From Carex sylvatica (lineage: Eukaryota; Streptophyta; Magnoliopsida; Poales; Cyperaceae): 64,000 bases of DNA. Positions within the stretch are counted from its first letter, which is position 1. Each line of letters opens with the position of its first letter. Of this stretch, positions 33,557 to 45,300 are shown in pieces. The DNA is taken from positions 496,001 to 560,000 of the forward strand of contig CAXKVR010000138.1 of the NCBI GenBank assembly GCA_964058845.1. Reading direction: 5' to 3'. The translations under genes and the position numbers were made by a program. Below the pieces are notes generated by a model. The model had not been told where the DNA came from. It searched no databases and saw only the letters and a list, made by a program, of their open reading frames with translations.

Positions 33557-36174
33557 ATGGAACCGCAGTTATTCGTTGACAGTATGGTACCGGAAACACA
33601 ACCAGAACCTCGACAGGCCCAATATAGTGGTAACTATGCGGGTCCCAGTTTCTTCGAATCCTATCCGGTACAACAAACACCGAGGCAAGACCTTTATCTG
33701 CATCCTTATCCCAATGTGAACGAGTTGTCACCGTCTGTTCAGACAGAATACAATAATCAGAATAGCCCATAGATCGATCCACCGGAGGTAGCTGATCCTA
33801 ATACTGATTTTGATGATGTGCCACAAAGTGATGATGAAGACGACGCTGACTCATGTGAGGACGACGCCGACTGGGATGATGAAAATGATTCAGAAGGGGA
33901 TGTCCGGGATGATACCTCGACACAATCACACCAAACACACCGCGTTCAGGCTGAACATTTTCCTATATCTGACCGTGGTGTAAGTCACCCTGTGGCAAGC
34001 TTCAATGACACCTCAGCATTTCAACCCGCATATGTCAACTTTTTCAGTAGGCCCCAACATCACCATGATACACTTGCAGTAGGTAATGAGTTCTCTTCAA
34101 AAGAGGCTCTACGATTGAAAATAAATGATTATCACATCAGAAAGAATATTGAAGTAAAAATTACAGGGAGCAATAGAACTGGTATGGTAGTCAAATGCAA
34201 AGACACCAGGTGTACGTGGCGTTTGTATGCCAAGTCGGGATTATTTTCATCTAAGTGGGAAATTAGAACAATTTCAGGGCCACATACATGCCATGCCGAT
34301 GCTTCTCGTACTGATCATGCACAATTAACTGCAGAAATGATTGCCGATGTTATACGAGAAGATATTAGGGAAAATGTTGCCTTAACCATTAAAAGCGTTA
34401 AAGGGCTAGTCCGTAAAGAATACAAGGGAATCACTCTCAAATATAACAAGTTGTGGCGTGGCCGAGAGCTGACAATCGCACAACTATTCGGTAGTTGGGA
34501 AAAATCTTACAACCTTCTAACTCCACTGTTGGAAGCAATTAAAAGAGATAATCCAGGAACAAAATATGGAGTTGCGCACGAACCCACAGGAGATCCAACA
34601 GAAAGGTTGTTTAAGGCAGCTGCGTGGGCTTACGGTCCGTGCATTGCTGCAGTGCCTCATCTCAGACCAATCATTAGTATTGATGCATGCTTCCTTTCTG
34701 GTAGGTATCAAGGGAGATTGTTAATAGCGTGCAGTTACGATGCTGAGAACCAGTTGCTTCCTCTGGCTTTTGCATTAGTCGGGGAAGAGAGTTTCCAGAC
34801 ATGGGGATGGTTCATGAGGTGGTTGCGTATAGAGGTAATTGGTAATAAGTTCATGTGCGTTGTTTCTGATCGGCACATGGGGATCAAGAAAGTATTCACC
34901 GATAGATATGGTGGTTGGTACGAGGATGGTGGCGAGTGCGTTCACAGATTGTTCTCACAACACATTGCCGAGAATTTGATGAAAAAAGTACACAATAAAA
35001 AACTCTGTGACCTATTTAAAATACTTGTGAACAAAAAGAAGCCACGGAGGTTTGAGGAGTTCTTCGAAATATTACGAAAGAAAAATCCAGATGCAGTTGC
35101 GTACTTAAATAATGTCGGCAAATATCAAGATACCAATCATAATGAGATTCCTAAACCATGGAAGGTGTATCAATGCATGGACAACGGCGCTCGTTGGGGA
35201 ATTATGACTACTAACGGATCTGAATCGTTGAATGCAGTATTCAAATGTAGCCGGAGATTGCCAGTTGTGGCACTCGTGGAAGACACATATTATAAGTGTC
35301 TCGCTTGGTTTAGGGATAGACGAGAGAAAGCAATGACTCGCCTAGCTAGTCAACAACTCTAGTCAGAGCGAGTTGAAGAGCTATTAGCAAAAAGAATAAA
35401 AAAGTGTCTGGAAATGAATTCCATGCCACTTGGTGTGCACGGTGAACACGAGGTCAAGGTGAATGATGAGAGGGTCGTGTACAAAGAACGAGACGGAAAT
35501 TTTACTTATAAAAAAGAAACTTTTCGGTATAAGGTCATCATAAGTGATGGAAATATAGCACAATGTGCATGTCTCAAACCACAGCTTACAGGTATACCGT
35601 GTGCTCATGTACTTGCCATGTGTCGGAACCGGAGATACAACCATAACATATTCGTAAATCAATTGTATTCCGCAAATACACTTGCCGAAACTTGGAGTGG
35701 CCAATTTCACGGCTTTGCCAACCAATGTGAATGGCCACGTTATGACGGTCTAACTATTGTTCCGGATAAAAATAAAATTAAGAAAGGTAGGAGAAAGCAC
35801 GCTCGTATAGTCATGACGATGGATGAAATGCAAGGAAGGAGAGTGGGACACTAAGCTAGACGTTCGACGTCCGACAGACGTGCAGCAGGTTGGTTAATTT
35901 TATTTTCAACAACTGATTTTTGGTTTTATTTCCATTTGAAATATATGTACATAATATATTAATGACTATCATATTGTGTTATTGGTTTAGAGGATTCTTC
36001 TAGTAGGACAATGGGACAGCAAGCAAGATGTTCTACGTCTGACATACATGCAGCAGGTTTTGTAAAATTTTAATATTTATTATTGTTTTTACTTATCCAA
36101 AAATTGTGTATTCTACTTAATATTTTTTTAATTTTTTTTTTGCAGGAACATCTTCTGGTTATAGTCGAAGATGA
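33557..36174 (+). pseudogene. MULE (MuDR-type) transposase with three nonsense codons
   Basis: Exons 33557-35888, 35991-36056 and 36146-36174 would give about 808 codons. The protein starts MEPQLFVDSM and has an acidic N-terminal region, a MuDR DNA-binding domain (FSSKEALRLKINDY, CKDTRCTWRLYAK) and the DDE transposase core. Catalytic residues are Asp (SIDACF, 34682), Asp (VVSDRH, 34868), the CVHR Cys-x2-His signature (34937) and Glu (NGSESLN, 35222). A SWIM zinc finger (CACLK... CAH) follows. All key residues remain. Stops at 33770 (TAG), 35360 (TAG) and 35852 (TAA) break it. A leader exon ends at a donor near 33267. The frame runs straight through each stop, so these are recent point changes. 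Confidence 0.93.
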
Positions 36175-36510
36175 TTTCAGATTTGAAGACTCATTTTTTA
36201 TAGTTTATTTTTGTAGATCATTTGATTTGCAGTTGAAGATTAATTAAAGTAGTTCAAGTTTATGTTATTTTGCAGTTTATTTAGCTATTTTTGTTTAAAC
36301 TACCATGAACAAGTTCAAGTAACATTCATACAAAATAAAAACAAAATAAGAATGAAATAAAACATTATGAAGTAGTAAAAGCTAAAATAAGTAACAATCC
36401 ATTTAACTAACAGTCCATTTAAATACAATCCCACGTAACACAAACTAACTAACAGTCCATTTAAATACATTATCACGTAACACAAACTAACTAACAGTCA
36501 ATTTAAATAC

Positions 36511-39484
36511 CTAATCAAAAGTGAACATATCTGGTGCTCGACGATCTCGCTCTGGGTATCTCCGTTCTGGTATAACTTCTTGATTGTTCGCTCTTCTACG
36601 CCTGACATAAACATTATTGTATGATGAAAAAAAGGCCTCTACTGCTTGTGTACGTGGCGTAACGACCGGACTAGGTCCTATGTTGTCTTGTGCACCAGTA
36701 AAATCTAGCGGGGCCAACCCGATATGATCCGAATTCTGCAATAATCATTTTAGTATTTAATAAATATAATCGATTATCATTTAAATAAAATAAAATTATT
36801 TTGAAATTATTACTTGATATACCGGACTAGGTCCTGTATGACCCATGTATTGCGCATCATGAGGATACGCCTGATCGTATGTCTGGTCCCAACTGACAAA
36901 TGTATTAACTCCCTGTAATAATTATTTTATTATCAGTAACAAACATAATAAACGATTAGTTAAAATTTATTTCAGGAGAGATAAAATTACCTGATAGACC
37001 TGACTAGGTCCTGCGTTGTCTTGTTCGAACGTGATAGGAACATGTGATTCCTATAATAATTACTTTAGTACTTAATAAACTATATAAATGATTATTAAAA
37101 TTAAAAATCGTAAGTGAGGAAATTAATACCTGATGGACCTGACTAGGTACTGTGTGATGAACTAGTACGTACCCCGGGTTGTCCAACAACTCTGACATGA
37201 ACTGCCCAACTGGGTCCTCCGTTCTCTATAAAAATAATTTAGTATTGTAATAACAAACTCGACGATTATTTCTAATTTCTTAGAGTATTAAATAATTACC
37301 TGACAGTCCTGACTAGATTCTACGTTGCCTTGTGCGGTCGTGCCATGATCATCCCCTCCCTATAATTAATATTTTACTATCTTAGTAAACACAATCGACA
37401 ACCAATGAAAGTATTTTTTTAATACTTACCAGATCAACCTGACTAGGTCCAGTTTCAAAGGTTTTGAGATATTCAGTTAACCCGTCATTTGTTTCTATCC
37501 ATCTATCATGATAGTTGGGGTCTAAATCTTGCGGCAAGTTAGGGATGGGTTCTGGATTATCACCATCTGATATGTCATCGATATTGTCTGGAAGATCGGC
37601 CGCCCTCAACATACTTTGCAATTTAGCATCCATATCGTTGTCTCTGAGAAGGCCACAACTTGCTTTGAGAAAAAATTTCCCTATTTTCTTGAGTGCTCTT
37701 GATTTCGTCAATCCTATAGCTGCTGATATTATTTTTATCCCTCGTAATGACTATAAAATAAAAAAAGTTGTAAATTCACTGAAAAAATAATATCATCTTA
37801 TAAATATTTCTAATTTATAAAACTTACATCACGTGTCGATTTTGGGGCACCGGGAATGTACCCTACTTCACCAGTCTCATCTCTGTATTCTGGAACGGGA
37901 TCGTCAAGACCCTCTATGCACTGTCTTCCTAAGAATATATTGAACATGCCATTATTCTGGAACCAACTTCGATATGGCAATATGTCGTAGTGACTCCAAT
38001 ATCCGGTTGCAACAACTAAGTGGTTTTCTGGATTAGATGCCTCGTTTACGTAATTCTGATGCACATTAGACCAATTTACTAATCCCACATTGGAACTGTG
38101 AACAAATTTATGCAACCGGCGTACCTCATCCTCGGGGAGCGGCAGTGGTGGCGGGATGGGCTGTGCATACCCGAACTGCCGCATCACACGATCTGGGTAA
38201 TAATGCTCAATTATCCAAAAGTGCACAAGTGGTACACGAGCTAGCCATACATCCCTTTCGTTAATAACTCGTGATGGCAGCTTACACGGTATCTCATTTA
38301 ACATCGCATTGTAAGGCTCCCATTTTACCATGTAATCTTCGAGCTTCTGTAGTTGATTGCGGAAGTAACTAACTCCACTCCGATTGTGACCTTGGTGATA
38401 ATCATGGAGACAACACCACTTATCTCCGAATGCTGGACACTCTTCTTGATTTGGCATGCCCCAATCTGGACTCCAATCATGTAAGGGACGAGGACAACCG
38501 GTCGGTAAATGAGACCAACACCAATGTTGTAGAAGCACGGTTGATCCTGACATACACTTTGTTTTACGCTGAACCGCAACACAAAGGCTTCTGTAGAGAT
38601 AAGCTAGAACAGCCCCACCCCAGTTGTACTGTTCCGGAGAATCAAGATTTACTAGAAATTGTAAGTACATTGCCGAAACCGAATCTCCCGATGAATCGGC
38701 AAAAAAGATAGACCCGAACAAATCGAGTACATACGCCCTTGTGTACTGACGTACCTGCTCCTCTGTAGGCTCACCCTCTTGAGTGTTTAGCATTGCAGCA
38801 AATCGATTACGCAACTCCTTCAAATTTATAGCATACCCAGAAGTTGTTCGAACCTCTGCCGCATCGTTTGGCCCCGATCTCTTCTTCTTTTTAAGCACCG
38901 CACTTGCGGTCCCATTTCCAAGAAGCTGATCCACTAAGATAGACCAAGTACGGTCTGAAGAACCCGTCACCGGTAATCCCATAATCGGTAGTGCCCAGAG
39001 ACAAGAAACATCCTGTAGCGTTATTGTCATCTCTCCCACGGGAAGATGAAAACTGTGGGTCTCTGGTCTCCATCGCTCCACGAGACCAGCGAGGAGTGCT
39101 GGATCAATTTTTATGTGATCCATTTGAGAAACCTGATACAAACCGAGTCTAAGCAAGAATGGTTTGCAAACGTCATTGTACGCAATACCAGTCCAGACAT
39201 TTCGAGGTTCCACTCCTATATCTCTGTAATCCTGTCAATGTTATATAAATTGATTAAAATAAAATATTGTAATTCAAATATGTATATAATATTTTATAAA
39301 AAAAATATATTATATGATTAATGGAGTGACTTACATTGTCATAGATTCGTGAGACCTTATGTTGGTCATGTGGCATCCATAATAAATTGCTAAAATTACT
39401 TGCTGACCATGCCAGATCAAAACCAACATCATCATATGCAGCTGCAGCATCTGAAGTGCCACACGGATTACGACTGCTTGACAT
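36511..39484 (-). CDS. Plant mobile domain (MAIN-like/PMD) protein encoded by the MULE
   Basis: Eight minus-strand exons join without a stop into 804 residues: 39484-39335, 39231-37828, 37750-37430, 37359-37300, 37225-37130, 37050-36991, 36912-36814 and 36735-36511. Exons 1-2 carry the PMD fold: LRLGLYQVSQMDHIKIDPAL, LVERWRPETHSFHLPVGEMT, ITLQDVSCLWALPIMGLPV and later FWIIEHYYPDRVMRQFGY. The domain is known from the nuclear MAIN/MAIL proteins, which help silence transposons, and from transposon-borne copies of unknown role. Exons 4-8 are short, mostly multiples of three, and end in GPSQVYQ-like motifs. The C-terminus is basic (RRRRANNQEV, ERDRRAPDM). A 5' UTR exon lies near 40160-40200. Unlike the transposase beside it, this frame is fully open. 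Confidence 0.88.
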
Positions 39485-40344
39485 TTTACATGCATAACGT
39501 TTTGAAAGAATTAATAACAATCTAAATTTACTAACCATTCACATTATTAAATAAATTACTAAATTAAGCAAATACCTATGAACTATAAAACACACATGAA
39601 CATGAATAGATAAATTAAGAAATAGATAAAATAAGAGATTAATAAATTATCTAATTTATCACTTCTTGCAAAATACACTTAACAAACTAATAAAATTAAA
39701 TCTAGTTAATTCAATTCATTTTCATAATAAATTAAGAAAATAAGTACCTACATTACCTAAATTACTTGCATTACTAAAAATTCAAAATGAATGAACTATG
39801 AACTATGAACTTTATGCTAAAATATTCTCAAAATAATATTACGAATTATTCATATCTAATAAATTGCAACTAATCTCAATAATAATTAAAATAATACTAT
39901 CAACTCTCTCAATTATATGCTATGGACTAATTTAAATAAATAAATTAAACTAAATTAATTTTATCATATCAAATGGTCTAAAAATAAATTAATTTTTCTA
40001 AACTCTAATTTATCAATTCTTTTAATTTGTAATTAACAAACTAATAAATAATTAGATAACAAATTAAATTGAAACTTATTATTAATTAATTTCTATACTA
40101 ATTTATTTTAATTTTATATAAATAAAAAAAATTACCTTCAAAAAATGAGAGAAGCGGCAGAGAAGAGAAGAACAGCAGCAGAGGAAGAGATCCAGCAGAG
40201 AAAGAGATTCGGACGGGCTATTATAATCCGTCCCAGCACCGACACCTTTTTCCTCTTTTCTTTCGAAGGGGGTAGATAGCGAAATTTTTTTTTCGCAGAG
40301 AGACAGAGGGAGAGGGCAGACAGAGGGAGAGGGAATTAAGAAGG

Positions 40345-40675
40345 GTATGGGACGGGCCCGTCCCTTTTTTTTTTTTTGTTTTTTTTTTTTGTTTTTTTTT
40401 CATTTCTGGGACGGGTCCACCCTTCCCGTCCCGATTTTTTTTTTTTTTTTCGTGTTTTTTTTTTCGTTTTTTTTCGTTTCCGGGACGGGTCCACTCTTCC
40501 CGTCCCGTTTTTTTTTTTTTTTTTTTTTTGGTTTTGGTTAATGATGTTTAGGGGATTAATTGGCGGACTTGGGGACGGGACCAGCCATCCCATTCTACTC
40601 ATATTTAAAAAAAAAAAAATTCAGTATCGTATTTCGATATTTAATTTATTTAATTTCTATTATTAAAAAAATCGG
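40345..40675 (-). repeat. Right terminal inverted repeat of the large MULE
   Basis: Inverted copy of the left repeat. It holds the same GGGACGGG/CCCGTCCC hairpins (40408-40432, 40482-40506) and, at its inner edge, a perfect 16-bp palindrome GGGACGGGCCCGTCCC (40349-40364). Poly(T) runs here produce spurious Phe- or Lys-rich frames. Confidence 0.92.
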
Positions 40676-40685
40676 GGGATGCGCA

Positions 40686-42360
40686 TGCATGATAAAAACG
40701 AACTTTTTTCTAGAATTAATGTCGATTTCTTTTTTTTTCTTTTCTTTTTTAAAAGATTGTAGCTAAAAATAATTGGCGAAGACGGAGATGTGGGTATTAA
40801 AGTGAGGATGGGTATCCCCTACTCCAAGATACTGCTAAAGTGCCAGTCAACGGGTATTTGTCAATCTCACATTTAAAAGAAGAAAGTGAAATGTTTCCTT
40901 AAAGTTACAAAAATAATAGAAAACCATGAAACCATTTTTTTATATAGCCAGGTTCGAAAGAAGCGACGTTGTTACGTTGACCTAGCTGCATATTGTGATT
41001 TGTAAATCCCAAAAACATTTGACCAAAGGTATTTAAAAATGTAAAAGAAAAATCAATGCGCATTCTTGCTAATATCTCTCTTTCTGAGCTATCCCTTTCT
41101 TTTTTCCTTTGCCATTTCAAGTTCGTAGGCAAATTTGAGTATACATCATCTGAAACCAGGAGAATCGCTGTGTTTTCTCTTCGTACGCGTCGCGTCCTCC
41201 TTTTGTCGTCACTGATCGGATGCTAACCAAATTAACCCTGTTCTCTTTGTTTGTTTAAGTTACAGGACAGCGTTTTAACAGGGATATCTCACAGCAAGTT
41301 AAGCCCTGTTCTCTTCCTTTCAAGATGACCTAGTTGTCCTTTCTTCAAATCAAAGATGCTGTAGAGTGTAGAGGCAGAGCATAAAGGTGGCCGGAGGAGG
41401 ACAACTGAGCCCGCATTGCCTCTTCTTTTGCTTTTGGTATTGATCCTTCTTCTCTCTTTTCTTCTTGTTACGGTTTGAGTCAAAACAGTTATTCATTGCT
41501 TGAATTTGCGAGTTTTATTTGATCGGTGGACCTTTGGCTCAGAAGAGGGGGCGGAGATGGAATCACATGATTAAAGTTGTCAAAATTAATACTAGAGATG
41601 GGGAATATATATTATATATACGTATATATATTTATTGGTTTTCTCTGTAAAATTTAGGAACAAGAGTAGATCTTTTTTTTTTGAGAGAAAAATTGGAAGT
41701 CAAGCTCCCAAGTTTCATTAATGGGACACAAGAGGTGTCAAGTTGTTGCATGAAAATGCATACATGGAAGTTCCTATTGTCATTGTCTCATAGTGACAAT
41801 ATAGACCTAGGTGTACCAGCAATTATATTCTGCTATGACCTCTTGAACCAGTATGTTGACAGGTTTCTCCTCTTCTCTAAAAATTCGTCTACACCTCTCT
41901 CTCCAAAGGACAAAACATGTACCTTTTTTATCTGAGTATACTGTAAAGTGTAACGTCCTAGCTAGTTTTCTAACACTTGAAAATAGCAATATGAATTTCC
42001 AAATTTATTTATGATCCTTTATATTTTGTTGATTTAAAATTTGTACAGTACAAATACATAAGAACAATATTAAATCAAAATTTGTAACTGTAAAATTCTT
42101 AACAGTTATGGTAAATTAGTAAAATTAATTAGTTCAAATTCATTTGTTTGTGACATTATGTTAATTACAAATCTTGTATTTTAAAGTTAAGATTAATTAT
42201 TTATAAAAATGCAAGGGTATTAAGTGAAAAGTCACTAATTATTTAATAGAAAATAATAGATAATTGAAATTGTTTTATAAATAAATATGGGACAATTCGC
42301 ATTCATGGATATCTCCTTTCCATTATTAAAATTTATAAAGTTTACAACTCATCTAATTCA
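40686..42360. other. Intergenic DNA, nothing recognised
   Basis: No domain-bearing frame, no element ends. One CT-rich and GC-richer patch at 41160-41480 could be a transcribed leader but no gene could be attached to it. Confidence 0.4.
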
Positions 42361-45300
42361 CTTCTAAATCTCTCTCACGAGCCACTGTATCTCCAAATTA
42401 CATTTCTTTTGTTTTCCTTTTCTTGCGCCTCTCTCTTATAAAGTGTAGACTGCCTTGGGATTATCAAAATAGGAGGTAACCGAGAAAAGAAGAAGAAATA
42501 GTGGAGAGAGAAAATAAGTGATGGGGTGCCGGTAATATCACAATAAAGAACAGAGGAGAAGAATCGATGGCAGTGGCCTCTCCAATGACCAAGCAAGAAC
42601 GAGAGGCAAAAGAAGTAGAGACGCTCGAAGTTCTTGTTACTCTTTTCAGAGCCGATCAATTTCATTGCGTTGTACATTGGAGCAATACTCGCTAATTTCT
42701 TGTGCTTTCTTTTTCCTTGTAATGCATGAGGGTTGTGTGTAAGGGCTGAGACTATTCCTTATTTAGTTCCTGGTTGATTTGACATTGAACCTTGGGTAAT
42801 TGCATAGAAATTGTTGCACTTTGATTACCCGTTGAATTGATTGATCGCGAGCCTTAGCGTGTTATTAACTTAAAATTTAGGATGTTGTCAGTAAATTGTT
42901 GATTCTATCTCCTTAAATTTTAGTTGGCTATGATTTCCTTTTTGAGAAACTGTTTTATTGACTGAATTGAATTCCAGCAAGACATGCTGCCATACTATTT
43001 TCAGTCCAGAAAATTTGTTTTACGGTTATTCTTCCTTTTCATGAAACAGTGTTGAATTATAGCTAATTTTACGTGGCCAGTAGACCTAAATTGAGAGTCA
43101 TGATTGAGTTGTACTATTTTGAGTAATTTGAAACTGATGGTGGAGAAATAAAATAGAAGAAAACGATGAAAAAAAGAATGGAGAAAGGAGCTGTGTCGCA
43201 ACATTAAGCGAGTGGTGATGAGAAGAAGACGGAGGTGAAGGAAGATCTTAGTTTGCATGCTTACTTGGTTGTGAGCCTTTGGTTACTTCTGAATGACAAA
43301 AACTTGATTACGAATAGCGAAACTTGACTTCGAGCAACATCATGTCGTCGTTAACAGGTGCAGATTTCGAGTTATTCCTTGATCCTTCTAACTAATTTTA
43401 TTGATTGTTGATTGCTTGTTTATAATTATGGATTTGGTTTGCTTGATTGTGGATTGCTTGCTTATAATTGTTAATTTGTTGTGCTTGGTAAATGTTTATA
43501 AATTTGGGGTAACGGTTCATGTTTGCAAGGCATGCATAATTAACATAAGGGTATTGACCAATTATAAAGGGACTACATTGAAATTGATATAAATGGTAAA
43601 ATTAGTAGACCTCGTAATAACATCCGCTAATTTGTTAACCAAATTGGTCGGTATGGTGACAAACTACAGGCATAAAGGCACTCAAATTGTAAAAGAGTAT
43701 GCATGAACCTTAAGTCCAGTATTTGATGGTTTCTCTATCAATAGTTGAGACCCGAGCATGTCATTTATTTAATCGTTTGGTTTAACATTAGTTGAAAAAT
43801 GATTTGGTTTGCTTGATTGCTATTTCTTGATATTTAGTGTTTGTTGTTCTCTATTTGTTTATCATATTATACTTACGTACTTACTATTGTTTAGAAATTG
43901 CTTGCTATGAATGCTTAATTTGTTTTTTTTGAGACAAGGTCATGTTATTTTTGAGTTAGTGCATAACATAGTACAAAGCAATTTGGCTAAAATATGAGTT
44001 TATCATGAATAGAAATGTGAATATGACTTGCATTCATAGGCCACATTGATTTGCTTGTATATGGAATGTCTTGTATGTACTTTGATGGAAATGTAAGCAT
44101 GAAATTTTATGGTCATGTAGGCGCCATATTCGGGTAGCGCATAGCGATAGCTGTGTAGGCGCCATATTCGGGTAGTGCATAATTTCCGGTTATGGCCATG
44201 ATAGAAATTGTGTAGGCGCCATATTCGGGTAGCGCATGACCGGATTTATGCTTGGTGCAAGAACTTGTAATACATGATAAACCAAGGAAAATATTTGAGA
44301 ATTGCTATACTTGAACAATTGTGCATATTTGAGAATTGCTATATTTGAATAATTGTGCATCCATTTCATTATAGGAGCATTTCATGTTGTGAATTTATAA
44401 TCATGTTACTTCGTATGTGAGCATTGCACTTTGCACTTTGAATTGGTTTAACTTGTCTCTTGGATTTCTATTGTCATTATTATTTTCTTATAAATATGCT
44501 CGGTGTGTTTTGGTTTTAGTTCTAAAAGTTGTTTTTTGAACTTAACTTATTGATGTTATTTTCATATATTTGAACTTGGGTTATGTTTGCTATTTTCTAA
44601 TAATTCTTCCCAAAGCTCCTCCCATCTTTGGCTTTGTCAGTACTTTTATCTCTCTTCTCCTGGGCCCCTGCACACTGTTAGACCCTCCACTGCTCGAGTC
44701 TGAGTTTGATGTCATACCTGAGTTCGGTGGTTGCTGCTAGTTTGGTGCTTGTTGGTGGGGCTACTGTTAGTTTGGTGCTTGATGTGGGATTGGGTTGTTG
44801 TGCCCTCCCATGGTGGTAAATGTATCAATAATTCGATATATATTATTGCAAAATTGGAAGATGAGGTCATTAGAGGGTTTTCTGCAAATTTTGTTTAAAC
44901 CTTTTGTGCTCTCACGGACAGTTCATGCATTATTAATGAGTTGTCGGTACCAATAGTACCTTTAAAAATGCATAGGTTGAGCCTTGAGATTGTCAAAATA
45001 AATGGATCATAGGACATGAAACTTATTAGGCTTAAGGGTTTTTATAATTGGTGGGTCTTGCAGCTTGGTACTACATGGTGTCGAAGGAAGGATTCAAACC
45101 ACAAGCCTTAGGATTTTGTTATGGCAAGGTCCCATTTTGTACGAAGTCCAAATGTAGAAAATCTGGTGACCTAGCAAGTAATATCTATCAGCACTTAGGG
45201 ATTTCAAACAACACTTTCCATATGGCTGAATCATGTAGAAATTTGTAATCATATAAGGACTTCAATACAATATGTGATTTGAATATCTATGGTATGTTTC

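Larger units (their letters stand above)
32788..40675. mobile_element. Complete Mutator-like element carrying a transposase and a PMD gene
   Basis: The element is 7,888 bp. Both ends begin CCGATTTTTTTAATAATAG and continue as inverted repeats for about 330 bp. A perfect 10-bp target duplication GGGATGCGCA lies at 32778-32787 and 40676-40685. Inside are two convergent genes, a MULE transposase (plus strand) and a plant mobile domain gene (minus strand). Each has a leader exon next to its inverted repeat and an intron before the coding part, so each repeat probably supplies one promoter. PMD genes in Mutator-like elements are known in plants; the detailed structure here was worked out from the sequence. 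Confidence 0.95.

Noticed and set aside
40221..40602. Long Lys/Phe-rich open frames on both strands
   Set aside because: They are produced by poly(T)/poly(A) runs in the right terminal inverted repeat of the MULE; the same happens on the left at 32935-33120.
45048..45248. Possible tRNA-derived SINE with a GGATTCAAACC box B
   Set aside because: No matching box A at the right distance and no clear tail or duplication.
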